DNA of 64,000 nt. Origin: a marine gamma proteobacterium HTCC2143 (GTDB lineage Bacteria; Pseudomonadota; Gammaproteobacteria; Pseudomonadales; Dasaniaceae). The stretch is taken from NCBI GenBank assembly GCA_000169075.1, contig AAVT01000001.1, forward strand, positions 571,201 through 635,200, in the 5' to 3' direction. Positions 25,748-34,115 of this stretch are shown piece after piece (the first letter of the stretch is position 1; the number at the start of each line of letters is the position of its first letter). Both the position numbers and the translations under genes were made by a program. A model generated the notes under the pieces. That model was not told where the DNA came from, did no database searches, and worked only from the letters and a program-made list of their open reading frames with translations.

Positions 25748-27925
25748 TTAAATGGCTTCAAGATTAGCATATTGTACAACTAACCACTTGCTACCCTCAT
25801 CATCAAAATTTACCTGTACTCGGGCTGATGGCCCGTGTCCTTCGAAATCTAGTACAGTACCGGCGCCAAAAATGGAATGATAAACCTGCTGGCCCAGACT
25901 GATCCCAGTATCTGGGATAGCATAATTATTATGAGACGGTGCAAAACTAACGGGTCGGCTAATAGCTGTATTGAGTCGAACTTCTTGCATTAGTTCTTGG
26001 GGGATTTCACGGATAAACCGCGATGGTGAATTATAGTTCTCATTACCATACATGCGGCGGGATTCAGCGTAAGTAATATAGAGTTTTTCCATCGCACGGG
26101 TGATACCAACGTAACAAAGTCGACGCTCTTCTTCCAGCCGGCCAGACTCTTCCATTGACATTTTATGAGGGAATAAATTTTCCTCCATGCCCACCAAAAA
26201 CACTAGCGGGAATTCCAGCCCTTTAGCGGAGTGCAATGTCATAAGTTGCACACTATCCTCAAATTCGTCTGCCTGCTGCTCTCCCGCGTCAAGAGCAGCG
26301 CTGTCAAGAAACTCCTGCAGTGGTGATATAGCTTCATCACTCGACTCAAACTGACGAGCTGCGACAACCAGCTCTTGCAAGTTTTCAATTCGCGCCTGCC
26401 CTTTCTCGCCTTTTTCTTTTTTATGAAACTCAATTAGACCCGACGCATTGACAACGTGATCAGCCAGCTCTTCCAGTGTTACGTCATCAGTATTCTTGTC
26501 CATGACATCGATCATTTCGATAAAGCCCTGTAGGGCACTACTTGCTCGATTAGGCAGTAACTTGTTATCAATAATATTCACGGCGGCGCGCCACAGTGAT
26601 TGGTTATGCTCACGGGCATACGCACGAATCACTTCAATCGTCTTGCTGCCAATACCTCTGGTGGGTGTATTAATAACCCTTTCTGTCGCAGTGTCATCAT
26701 CCCGATTATTAGTGAGACGCATATAAGCCAACGCGTTTTTAATTTCCAAGCGATCATAAAATCGTTGGCCGCCATAAATTCGGTAGGGTATGCCTCCGCG
26801 AATCATGGCTTCTTCCAGTACCCGCGACTGTGCATTGGAGCGATAAAGAATAGCGGAGCTGGACCGGTCATGCCCGTCTTTCACCCATTCTTCGATACGC
26901 TCCACAATGAACCGCGCCTCATCCTGCTCATTAAACCCCGCGTAAACAGAAATCAGCTCGCCTTCGCCACCATCTGTCCATAACTCTTTTCCGAGACGGT
27001 CAGTATTATTGTCGATGACCGCATTGGCCGCGTTCAGAATAGTCGATGTCGACCGATAGTTTTGCTCAAGTCTAACAATTTGGGTGTTGGGGAAATCCTT
27101 TGAATATTGCTGAATATTTTCTATTTTTGCCCCTCGCCAACCGTAAATCGACTGATCGTCATCGCCAACTGCAACCACAGGAATATTCTTACCGGCAAGG
27201 ACCCGCAGCCAAGCGTACTGAATCGTATTTGTGTCTTGAAATTCATCGACGAGAATATGCTTGAAACGCTCCTGATAGTGCTGGAGTATCGCCGGCTGTT
27301 TCAGCCATAATTCATGCGCACGCAGCAGTAATTCCGCAAAATCAACCACTCCCTGTCGGTCGCAAGCTTGTTCATAGGCCAAATAAACACGTAACATGGT
27401 CGAGTGATTCAGATCCTTACCGTAATCCTCAATGTGGGCAGCCCTTTTTCCCTCATCCTTTTGTCCGTTGATGAACCACTGAGACTGCCTCGGCGGCCAA
27501 CGACTTTCATCCAGATCGAATTCTCGGTGAATCCGCTTGACTAGCCGCAGCTGATCATCGCTATCGAGAATTTGAAAGTTTTGCGGCAATCCCGCTTGTT
27601 TCCAGTGGGCTTTGAGCAATCGATGGGCAATGCCGTGAAATGTACCGACCCACATTCCTCGGGGTGCGCCGAGCCCACTAGCGGAGCTTCCCAGTAGCTC
27701 GTCAATGCGCGCACGCATTTCCTTAGCCGCTTTATTAGTAAACGTGACCGACAAAATGCTGAAGGGCGACAAACCCTCGGCTTGAATCAGCCAAGCAATA
27801 CGATGCACCAGCACTCGCGTTTTGCCACTGCCTGCACCTGCCAATACTAAAAGATTAGTAGCGGAAGCCGCGACAGCTTGTCGCTGAGCGTCATTTAGAT
27901 CATTGAGAATATAAGATACGTCCAT
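25748..27925 (-). CDS. uvrD: DNA helicase II UvrD
   Basis: 725 residues, full length for this SF1A 3'-5' helicase that unwinds DNA in nucleotide-excision and mismatch repair. Motif Q/I: LNDAQRQAV and GAGSGKTRVLVHRI; Ia: SVTFTNKAAKEMR; II: VDEFQDTN; III: VGDDDQSIYGWRGA; IV: EQNYRST; V-VI: LMTLHSAKGLEFPLVFLVGMEE-type region and EERRLCYVGITRA. The C-terminal tail has the Tudor-like RNA-polymerase-binding segment (VYHSIFGAGTVLDFEG). A sequence 27928-27943 over the leader is one base off the symmetric CTGT-N8-ACAG LexA-box pattern; since uvrD is an SOS gene in E. coli this may be a weak operator. Divergent from the HexR-like regulator. Confidence 0.97.
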   Translation of the reverse strand: MDVSYILNDLNDAQRQAVAASATNLLVLAGAGSGKTRVLVHRIAWLIQAEGLSPFSILSVTFTNKAAKEMRARIDELLGSSASGLGAPRGMWVGTFHGIAHRLLKAHWKQAGLPQNFQILDSDDQLRLVKRIHREFDLDESRWPPRQSQWFINGQKDEGKRAAHIEDYGKDLNHSTMLRVYLAYEQACDRQGVVDFAELLLRAHELWLKQPAILQHYQERFKHILVDEFQDTNTIQYAWLRVLAGKNIPVVAVGDDDQSIYGWRGAKIENIQQYSKDFPNTQIVRLEQNYRSTSTILNAANAVIDNNTDRLGKELWTDGGEGELISVYAGFNEQDEARFIVERIEEWVKDGHDRSSSAILYRSNAQSRVLEEAMIRGGIPYRIYGGQRFYDRLEIKNALAYMRLTNNRDDDTATERVINTPTRGIGSKTIEVIRAYAREHNQSLWRAAVNIIDNKLLPNRASSALQGFIEMIDVMDKNTDDVTLEELADHVVNASGLIEFHKKEKGEKGQARIENLQELVVAARQFESSDEAISPLQEFLDSAALDAGEQQADEFEDSVQLMTLHSAKGLEFPLVFLVGMEENLFPHKMSMEESGRLEEERRLCYVGITRAMEKLYITYAESRRMYGNENYNSPSRFIREIPQELMQEVRLNTAISRPVSFAPSHNNYAIPDTGISLGQQVYHSIFGAGTVLDFEGHGPSARVQVNFDDEGSKWLVVQYANLEAI

Positions 27926-28021
27926 AGCTATACAGTCTAACAGACTACCGATGATCGCAAACGAGACTAATTAAAAAAATGCGGTAGAATAGACTAACTA
28001 ATCATAAAAAAAGACACTACT

Positions 28022-28879
28022 TTGAAGCCCATCAATATCATCAATGCCATAGAGTTGCAGCGCCCGAAGCTAAGGAAATCAGAATTAAAGGTTGCTGACC
28101 ACATACTAAAGCAACCCGAGAAGGTTATTCATTTACGTATTGTTGACTTAGCCCAACAAGCGGGTGTTAGCGAACCTACCGTTGTGCGGTTTTTCCGAGC
28201 GATAGGCTGTGACGGATTCCAAGAGTTTAAAGTATTACTGGCGCAGCATGTTGCGAACAATCCCAGCTACAAGGAATTCAGCCTCAACGAACACGACTCG
28301 GCCAGAGAATATACCATTAAGGTGTTTGATTCAGCGATCGATACGCTGACCAAGGTGCGAGACAGTCTTGATACCAGGGCGATAGAAGCTGCCATCAGCG
28401 CACTCCAGAAAGCGGGGCGCGTTGAGTTCTATGGCTTTGGAGGCTCAAGCTCGGTTGCAACTGATGCCCAGCACAAATTCTTCCGGTTACAAATTCCCTC
28501 TTCGGCGCACTCTGATCCGCATATTCAAGCTATGTCAGCAATGTCGCTAAAGCCAGGCGATGTTGTAGTTGCTATTTCGCAGTCGGGACGAACTCAAGCT
28601 TTAATTGACGCAATGGGACTGGTAAAAGAAGCTGGCGCGACGATTATCGGCCTGGCTCCCAGCAACACGCCGGTTGCGTTGCGCTGCGATATCCCGCTGC
28701 ATATTGACGTGAAAGAGGATATAGAAAAGTACACGCCGCTGCCTTCTAGGATGGCACACATGGCCGTCATGGACATTCTTGCTGTTGGAGTGTCCAGGGC
28801 TAAAGGCCCCGCGATCAGCGAACATTTACAAAAGATACATCGTGGGCTGCAGTCACTACGGCAGTTAGACGACAGGTAA
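28022..28879 (+). CDS. hexR: RpiR-family transcriptional regulator, HexR-like
   Basis: 285 residues: an N-terminal helix-turn-helix (IVDLAQQAGVSEPTVVRFFR, about 40-59) followed by GCDGFQEFK, and a C-terminal SIS sugar-phosphate domain (FYGFGGSSSVATDAQHKF; VVAISQSGRTQALI). Both parts match HexR, which in gammaproteobacteria represses glucose and Entner-Doudoroff genes and senses KDPG. No sugar gene is adjacent here, so targets lie elsewhere or the name is only by similarity. The start is a TTG with no competing ATG or GTG; a stop at 27995 bounds the frame. Confidence 0.84.
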   Translation: MKPINIINAIELQRPKLRKSELKVADHILKQPEKVIHLRIVDLAQQAGVSEPTVVRFFRAIGCDGFQEFKVLLAQHVANNPSYKEFSLNEHDSAREYTIKVFDSAIDTLTKVRDSLDTRAIEAAISALQKAGRVEFYGFGGSSSVATDAQHKFFRLQIPSSAHSDPHIQAMSAMSLKPGDVVVAISQSGRTQALIDAMGLVKEAGATIIGLAPSNTPVALRCDIPLHIDVKEDIEKYTPLPSRMAHMAVMDILAVGVSRAKGPAISEHLQKIHRGLQSLRQLDDR

Positions 28880-28881
28880 AG

Positions 28882-28909
28882 GGGTATTAACTATTCCAAC
28901 TACCCTTAA
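28882..28909 (+). promoter_or_regulatory. Palindromic motif, copy 1 (hexR-fic intergenic)
   Basis: GGGTATTA, ten variable bases, CTACCCTTAA, forming an inverted GGGTA/TACCC. The same arms with the same spacing recur at 29006-29033. It starts three bases after the hexR stop, so it might also act as part of its 3' end, but there is no T-run. Confidence 0.5.
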
Positions 28910-29005
28910 TATACCAACGCTATCTTATTATTACCTCGAAGATAGCTAGCAACAGAAAAATAAAGTTGGTAAACGACCGGGGGCGGTTACATTTCTCGTT
29001 AATTA

Positions 29006-29033
29006 GGGTATTATCGCAACATACTACCCTTAA
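29006..29033 (+). promoter_or_regulatory. Palindromic motif, copy 2, directly upstream of the Fic gene
   Basis: Identical arms and ten-base spacer to copy 1, ending 11 bases before the Fic start codon. Two matched copies 124 bases apart look like operator sites for looped or cooperative control of the Fic gene. The binding protein is unknown. Confidence 0.5.
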
Positions 29034-29044
29034 AAAGTCTAATA

Positions 29045-30007
29045 ATGTCCATTCTTCTAGCAGGCAACCTACAGGAAGTACACTTGCCGGTCACCGCAGC
29101 ACAGCAGCTAGGTGAACTGAAATATCTTCAGGGGCGTTTCCATTCATACCACAATCTTTCCCCCGACCTTTTAGCAGCGATGGCTACAAAGTCTAGCGCT
29201 GGCATAACGCACAACAGCACCGGCTCTCGTAATACCGGGTTTGACTATCCGAAAGCACTACAATTTTTAACGGAACTGGACCTAAAAGAACCGCTGACGA
29301 GTAAAACACTTCAACAAATACACGCTCACTTGCATCCTCAGGGAGGCCACTGGCGGTCAGTAAACCTAACGCTCCCCCGCCGCGACTTGGTCAATGAAGA
29401 GTTAAAAATCCTCCACGGCCAAAAAACAATCAGCATCGCAGTCGAACAGCTGCTGCATTTATATTACTCACAAACGACTGTCGATCCACTATTAACAGTA
29501 CCTCTGCTGGCACTGGAACTGATGAGAATCTTTCCTTTCCTTGATGGCAACCGACGGATATTACTATTACTGATGCGCTATCAACTGCTGGTAAATGACC
29601 ATCAAGTTGTCCGCTACATTGACCTCGAGTCGGAATTTCTTGCGACCGAGCGGGGTTTCTACCGCACCCTTTCTCAATGCTCAAGAGAGGGTGCAAGCCC
29701 AGTCCCCTGGTTAAGCTATTGGTGGGTGCTTATCCGCCGCCTTTATAAGCGGTTCGATCGCCAACTAAAACACGCGAGCATTACTGCCGGGCGAGGATCG
29801 AAAACGGCGCTGATTCAGCGCTTCGTCACCCAACAAGGCAAGCCGTTCCGGTCTACTGACGTGTGCGCCGCTTTCCCGACCATAAGTCGAGATCAGATTC
29901 GACTAGCACTGCGCGGAATGCGCGATAAAAAACTGATCGAAGCGCGGGGAAAAGGGCCTGCAGCAGTTTGGCAAAAGTGTCCCGCAGTTGAAGCCACTAA
30001 TACATAG
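29045..30007 (+). CDS. Fic-family protein with degenerate active site
   Basis: 320 residues. The layout matches the large Fic group (COG3177): N-terminal helical domain, HAHLHPQGGHWRSVNL, the VPLLALELM helix leading to the Fic loop, and a C-terminal winged-helix segment (FRSTDVCAAFPTISRDQIRLALRG). Canonical Fic enzymes transfer AMP with HPFxDGNGRxxR; here the loop is FPFLDGNRRILLL (163-175): the catalytic His is Phe163, the second Gly is Arg170 and the last Arg is lost. The inhibitory S-x-x-x-E-G motif is also not apparent. It probably does not AMPylate and may be a binding or regulatory protein. Two palindromes precede it. The frame is intact, so it is not a simple pseudogene. Confidence 0.85.
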   Translation: MSILLAGNLQEVHLPVTAAQQLGELKYLQGRFHSYHNLSPDLLAAMATKSSAGITHNSTGSRNTGFDYPKALQFLTELDLKEPLTSKTLQQIHAHLHPQGGHWRSVNLTLPRRDLVNEELKILHGQKTISIAVEQLLHLYYSQTTVDPLLTVPLLALELMRIFPFLDGNRRILLLLMRYQLLVNDHQVVRYIDLESEFLATERGFYRTLSQCSREGASPVPWLSYWWVLIRRLYKRFDRQLKHASITAGRGSKTALIQRFVTQQGKPFRSTDVCAAFPTISRDQIRLALRGMRDKKLIEARGKGPAAVWQKCPAVEATNT

Positions 30008-30216
30008 TATCGGTACCGGCCTTCGCAGCGCACAGGTTCTAACAGCAACGGAGACGGCGGCACTAAGTACACACCAGAACAATATTTTGCTTCAATGTTA
30101 TCAGTGGGTTATTTTGTGATCACCGTCGCTCACACAGGTGGAATTTATCTCAACACGGTTTCACGCTATTTCGTCGGTAGCAACAAACCGGCACGTTTAA
30201 CATTCGCACATGCCGC

Positions 30217-30251
30217 CAGCAGACAGCAGACAGCAGACAGCAGACAGCAGA
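30217..30251. repeat. Tandem heptamer repeat (CAGCAGA)5
   Basis: Five perfect copies of a 7-base unit in the spacer between the Fic gene and the MAPEG gene. The heptamer is not a multiple of three, and no gene covers it. Confidence 0.95.
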
Positions 30252-30304
30252 TATTATTGAGCAAAATTAATAATATTTGCTGTCATACTGAGAGCTAAAT
30301 CCTG

Positions 30305-30691
30305 CTACTGAAGCACCGCCATAACGGCACCATATAGCCCACCGACCATAAGTACTAGCGTCGCTAGAAATCCAATCATAAACCCGGGAGCCCGTTTTTT
30401 CGGATCGCTCAAGTAGCCCACACAGTAGATAACCCGTCCAATAATAAATACTAGCCCTAATGCTGCGCCCCACGTTGAGCTAATGTAGGTGCCAAAAATC
30501 CACATCGCGGGAAGAGCAACGATGAGCTGTTCCAGCGTATTCATCTGGACCCTTAGCATTCTCTCCAAACGCGGGTCACCTGTCGTTGCAGGGGCATCTA
30601 TGCCTGTTTTGCCACGAACAGCCCCAACTAACATGGCGAAAACAAAATACTCAAGCAGCATTAATCCGGCAACTGTAGCGATCAGATCCAT
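30305..30691 (-). CDS. MAPEG-family membrane protein
   Basis: 128 residues, four membrane helices. RLERMLRVQMNTLEQLIVAL is the MAPEG signature (RxxRxQxNxxE), followed by the conserved GRVIYCVGYLSDPKKRAPGF. MAPEG proteins are glutathione-related membrane enzymes, such as microsomal glutathione transferase; the actual substrate of bacterial members is mostly unknown. AAGGA precedes the ATG. No partner gene nearby. Confidence 0.88.
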   Translation of the reverse strand: MDLIATVAGLMLLEYFVFAMLVGAVRGKTGIDAPATTGDPRLERMLRVQMNTLEQLIVALPAMWIFGTYISSTWGAALGLVFIIGRVIYCVGYLSDPKKRAPGFMIGFLATLVLMVGGLYGAVMAVLQ

Positions 30692-31200
30692 AAGGTTTTC
30701 CTTTTATTAGATAATAAGAGCCGTAGGTTATAAAGCCATTCAAACTATTAGTAAACAAAAATCAAAGCGTCCATCGTCTTAGACTAGTCTGAAAGTTGAA
30801 ATTACGGACTTTGTGTTCAATTGCTTTCTAATTCAGTAACAAAACTTGCTTCCATCAATCAAAGATGGCGTTTTCCAAATTCAGCCATCGTTTGCATTGA
30901 TTCCGGGAAGCCCTGCACTTTTCTGACTAAAGACTAAGTATTACGAGTTCGCTAGCCTTCGCTCTGGTCGTGATGTTAGTTTTTTTGTCCTCTATGTAGA
31001 GTAAGTGCTGATTTTTAGGTGCTTGCAACGGTCATGGCCAGTTTAGCAACGTTAAGGATTTTTATTATTGCTGGGCTGCTACTCGGAATGATGATCAGCA
31101 AACAAAGGTACTAGCCAATAGTATAGGAGCACAACTTTTGTCGGGGTGCCTTCCCCCCTTTCGAGAAATTCTTTGCTAAAGGTTAAAGCGCAACTGTCGT
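30692..31200. other. Gene-poor stretch
   Basis: About 509 bases without a convincing gene. A 26-codon frame at 31034-31114 would give a single-helix peptide but has no ribosome site. No terminator or repeat stands out. Confidence 0.4.
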
Positions 31201-31614
31201 TTATACGAAGCTGTCTTTGCGTGAGAACTCATCGACGGCCAACAGTAATTGCCGGCAACTTATTTGGCCGACTAATTTGCCGTTTTCGACGACTGGTCGC
31301 CGGCGCTGACTTTTACTCATCATGTCATTGGCGACGTTAATAATATTGTCCTGCAGGTGAACAACATCAACATCTTTTGTCATATATTCTGATACCGAAC
31401 CGACACTGCTACTGTTATAAGTGGCCGCAAGAAAGCCCTGCAGACAATCTATTTCTGACAACACTCCAAGCAACTTTTTATCGTTATCAATCACACAGAT
31501 GCCAGATATCTTATTGCGCAATATACTTTGTACCGCATCCGCTAGCGGTGCATCGGCAGCAATAGTTATAGGGTTTCTTAACATATGATCTATAACATTT
31601 ACAGAAACAGACAT
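31201..31614 (-). CDS. Tandem CBS-domain protein
   Basis: 137 residues made almost wholly of one CBS pair: DHMLRNPITIAADAPLADAV and GICVIDNDKKLLGVLSEIDC (first), YMTKDVDVVHLQDNIINVAN and RRRPVVENGKLVGQISCRQL (second). Such pairs bind adenine nucleotides and sense energy state, often by dimerising with other proteins. No catalytic domain is attached. AGAGG precedes the ATG. Confidence 0.9.
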   Translation of the reverse strand: MSVSVNVIDHMLRNPITIAADAPLADAVQSILRNKISGICVIDNDKKLLGVLSEIDCLQGFLAATYNSSSVGSVSEYMTKDVDVVHLQDNIINVANDMMSKSQRRRPVVENGKLVGQISCRQLLLAVDEFSRKDSFV

Positions 31615-31861
31615 GGCAGTAACCTCTAACGAAAATTAAGAAAAAATATGTGAGCACGTTTATGCTTGAATCATAACCGTATTACCCTTGGCGCGCTATG
31701 GCCGGTTAGCCTGTATACCTCAGCGCAATAAGAGCTCTGTTTTCTATTCACTATTTCGGTATTCATCGATGGCTCTCGGGTCACCAAAAAGATTTGACAA
31801 CGTATTTCGTTCTTTTTGACTGACTGCCGCAGGGTACGAAGCTCTCCAACGACAATACAGT

Positions 31862-31891
31862 GACGGTCGACGGTCGACGGTCGACGGTCGA
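31862..31891. repeat. Tandem heptamer repeat (GACGGTC)4
   Basis: Four copies of a 7-base unit plus two bases. Each junction forms the GTCGAC palindrome. It lies in the roughly 400-base spacer 31615-32017 between the CBS and Kazal-like genes, in which I see no gene. Confidence 0.95.
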
Positions 31892-32017
31892 ATAAGTTAG
31901 TAACACATCGGGGCTTATGGCTTGGACAGATCAGTCATGTATCCTTGCAAGAGCAAGAGAGCATTAATTTGCGGTTAGCCACAGCCACACATCCGTTAAA
32001 CCAGTCGATACCTCTAC

Positions 32018-32284
32018 TTATTCAGCTATCTCACATTCACCGATCTTATAGTGGAGAACTTTTTGATCGCTGCAAGCCGAACACCCGCTGCTAAAAATTG
32101 TCAGTTCACCGCTTGGACCCGAGGCACAAACAGGCCTATATTCCATTGTACAAATTTCAGGTCTTGGATCGGTACAGACGATTGTAGTCACAATCTTTAT
32201 CTCTGAGCTCTCGTCAAGCATGGTATCGTCAAGCGGCGAGCAAGCGGCGAGTAATAAGGTGTAGAGCGGTAATAATGCCTTCAC
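32018..32284 (-). CDS. Kazal-like Cys-rich lipoprotein
   Basis: 88 residues from a GTG with GGAG 7 bases upstream. Signal LLPLYTLLLAAC gives a lipobox Cys15, so the protein is a periplasm-facing lipoprotein. The mature part holds six Cys in a Kazal-like pattern: VCTDPRPEICTMEYRPVCAS, then SSGCSACSDQKVLHYKIGEC. Kazal domains inhibit serine proteases; bacterial members are poorly studied. The spacing agrees but inhibitory loop residues cannot be assigned by eye. Confidence 0.72.
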   Translation of the reverse strand: MKALLPLYTLLLAACSPLDDTMLDESSEIKIVTTIVCTDPRPEICTMEYRPVCASGPSGELTIFSSGCSACSDQKVLHYKIGECEIAE

Positions 32285-32347
32285 GAGTCATCTCCTTTTT
32301 TATTATTGCAGCCGCTCACTCGCCGACTGATTATCAACGATTAATAC

Positions 32348-32602
32348 TCATTTGCTATAGTCTGTCGGCTTTTCAATGTCATAAATGGCGTCATTAATAT
32401 CTTGTAATCGTTCTTCAAGCACTGCTTGCGCGTCAGATAAACCGCGATTGTAAAAATACACACCAACATTCTCAGCGAAGAAACTCAATAAGAACTCGGC
32501 GTCAAATTGCCCAATGTCCTGATCAAGCTCTTCGCAAAAATAATGCTTAATTTTAGCAACAATGGCCTCTTTTTCTGCTGCTGAAAATTCAATCTCTGAC
32601 AC
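32348..32602 (-). CDS. DUF2164 family protein
   Basis: 84 residues: EIEFSAAEKEAIVAKIKHYF, ELDQDIGQFDAEFLLSFFAE and GVYFYNRGLSDAQAVLEERL are the DUF2164 pattern. It is small, acidic, likely helical and cytoplasmic; function unknown. The start is GTG with GAGAG upstream. About 90 bases from the YjbR gene, same strand. Confidence 0.82.
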   Translation of the reverse strand: MSEIEFSAAEKEAIVAKIKHYFCEELDQDIGQFDAEFLLSFFAENVGVYFYNRGLSDAQAVLEERLQDINDAIYDIEKPTDYSK

Positions 32603-32695
32603 AATGATCTCTCAGTCGTTTTGAAATGGATGATATTGAGCATAATTCATGGTTGGCCAATTACCTTCGATTTTTAAAACCTGGCCCATAGATGC

Positions 32696-33091
32696 TCATC
32701 GATATAGTACGTCAGGTCCATATTTAATTTCTAGCGCGGTTCTTTGTTTTTTTGTTAGACCACGGACGACGAGGCCATAAGAATGATCAATCATGCGTTC
32801 TATTTCTCCTCTAGGAATCGTCTGGTTCAAAATGATCGTATTCCAATGTTTTTTGTTCATATGATAGCCAGGAATGATTGCATGGAATATATCCCGTAGA
32901 ATAAATGCTTGAGCAGGGTCACATTTTAAGTTAACCCTTTCTTTGTCATTTTTGCCGGCAGATAGTTGATGAAAACATAGCGCGAAGATTTTCCCCCTGA
33001 CCTTAAAAACCGCGGCCTCTTTACCAAATGGATAGTCTTCGACTGCTTCCGGTTTACTGAGTAAATACTGGGTTACAGCATCCATGTTCAT
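32696..33091 (-). CDS. MmcQ/YjbR family protein
   Basis: 131 residues with the YjbR double-wing fold: SKPEAVEDYPFGKEAAVFKV, KIFALCFHQL, RVNLKCDPAQAFILRD, then the diagnostic PGYHMNKKHWNTIIL and a C-terminal DHSYGLVVRGLTKKQR helix. The family is often called DNA-binding on structural grounds only. Start is the first of two close Met codons. Confidence 0.86.
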   Translation of the reverse strand: MNMDAVTQYLLSKPEAVEDYPFGKEAAVFKVRGKIFALCFHQLSAGKNDKERVNLKCDPAQAFILRDIFHAIIPGYHMNKKHWNTIILNQTIPRGEIERMIDHSYGLVVRGLTKKQRTALEIKYGPDVLYR

Positions 33092-33504
33092 GATTAGGGC
33101 CTAAGAAATAGCGATAAAATAGCTAACTGTAGTTGCTAGACTATCGACTGCCAAGTCGTCGATAAATAAATAAACCCAATGTCTTACCTTTTAACAGTGG
33201 CAATACGCAGATCATGCAACAGCCTCCCAAATCCAACTAAACTGAGCAATAAATGCATAATCTCTTATTATAGTCTCAGTTATGCAGAAAGAGACAGACA
33301 CGGTTTATCAGCCTACATTCGACAATTCATAAAGTTTGCTCACAAATTAGACCTGATTTGAGAGCTACCTTCGTTTTAAGGGGCAACACGGTGCTAGACT
33401 ATGCAGTGATACAGTTTCGATTACCTACAATGAGAAGTTGAATGGACTACACTTAACAGGCAGTCTGTACCCAATATTATTTACCGTAAAAGGAAGCGTT
33501 AACA
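33092..33504. other. Gene-poor stretch upstream of lemA
   Basis: About 413 bases that separate the divergent yjbR and lemA genes. I see a 7-base inverted repeat (TGCATAA ... TTATGCA, 33254-33286) but no gene. The lemA promoter must be in the right part. Confidence 0.4.
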
Positions 33505-34101
33505 ATGGATCTTTCAATCATCGTTACTTTAGTCATTATCGTTGGGATAGTTTTCTATATTGTCGGCATTTACAATCAGCTGGTGACGTTAAAAAATCGC
33601 TATCAGAATGCATTTTCTCAAATTGAAGTACAGCTCAAGCGCCGCTATGATCTAATTCCCAACCTGGTGGAAACAGCCAAAGGCTACATGAAACATGAAA
33701 AGGAGACGATGGAGGCCGTAATCAACGCAAGGAACGATGCAGTGAGCGGATTAAAAAATGCCGCGTCAGACCCCTCAGATACTAAAGCAATACAACAACT
33801 TGCCGGCGCCGAGGGGACTCTTCAGGGAGCACTCAGTAAGTTTAGCGTCGTTGTGGAAGCCTATCCCGAACTGAAAGCCAATGAAAACATGATGCAACTA
33901 ACGGAAGAATTGACCACTACCGAAAATCGAGTTGCTTTTTCCAGGCAGGCATTCAATGATGCCGTGACTGCTTTTAATACTTACCGACAGACGTTTCCCC
34001 CCGTTTTTTTCGCCGCTAAATTTGGTCACCCTAACGATGCATCGCTACTTGAGTTTGATGACAGTCCACAGTTTCAAGCTGCCCCAACGGTGACTTTTTG
34101 A
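33505..34101 (+). CDS. lemA: LemA family protein
   Basis: 198 residues. One N-terminal membrane helix (IIVTLVIIVGIVFYIVG) exposes a short outside tail; the rest is a helical bundle with the LemA signature YNQLVTLKNRYQNAFSQI, RRYDLIPNLVETAKGYMKHE, and FSRQAFNDAVTAFNTYRQTF. Function is unknown, though LemA often pairs with an M48/HtpX-type protease, as here: the next gene starts 14 bases downstream. AAAGGAAG precedes the ATG. Confidence 0.94.
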   Translation: MDLSIIVTLVIIVGIVFYIVGIYNQLVTLKNRYQNAFSQIEVQLKRRYDLIPNLVETAKGYMKHEKETMEAVINARNDAVSGLKNAASDPSDTKAIQQLAGAEGTLQGALSKFSVVVEAYPELKANENMMQLTEELTTTENRVAFSRQAFNDAVTAFNTYRQTFPPVFFAAKFGHPNDASLLEFDDSPQFQAAPTVTF

Positions 34102-34115
34102 TAGGCCTTTGAACT

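Noticed and set aside
27928..27943. LexA box in front of uvrD
   Set aside because: One mismatch in the core outer bases and its overlap with the leader make it too weak to list as a feature; mentioned only with the gene.
30217..30251. CRISPR array
   Set aside because: Units are 7 bases without spacers and no cas gene is present.
31034..31114. 26-residue membrane peptide
   Set aside because: Hydrophobic content is suggestive, but there is no ribosome site and no family match such as CydX.
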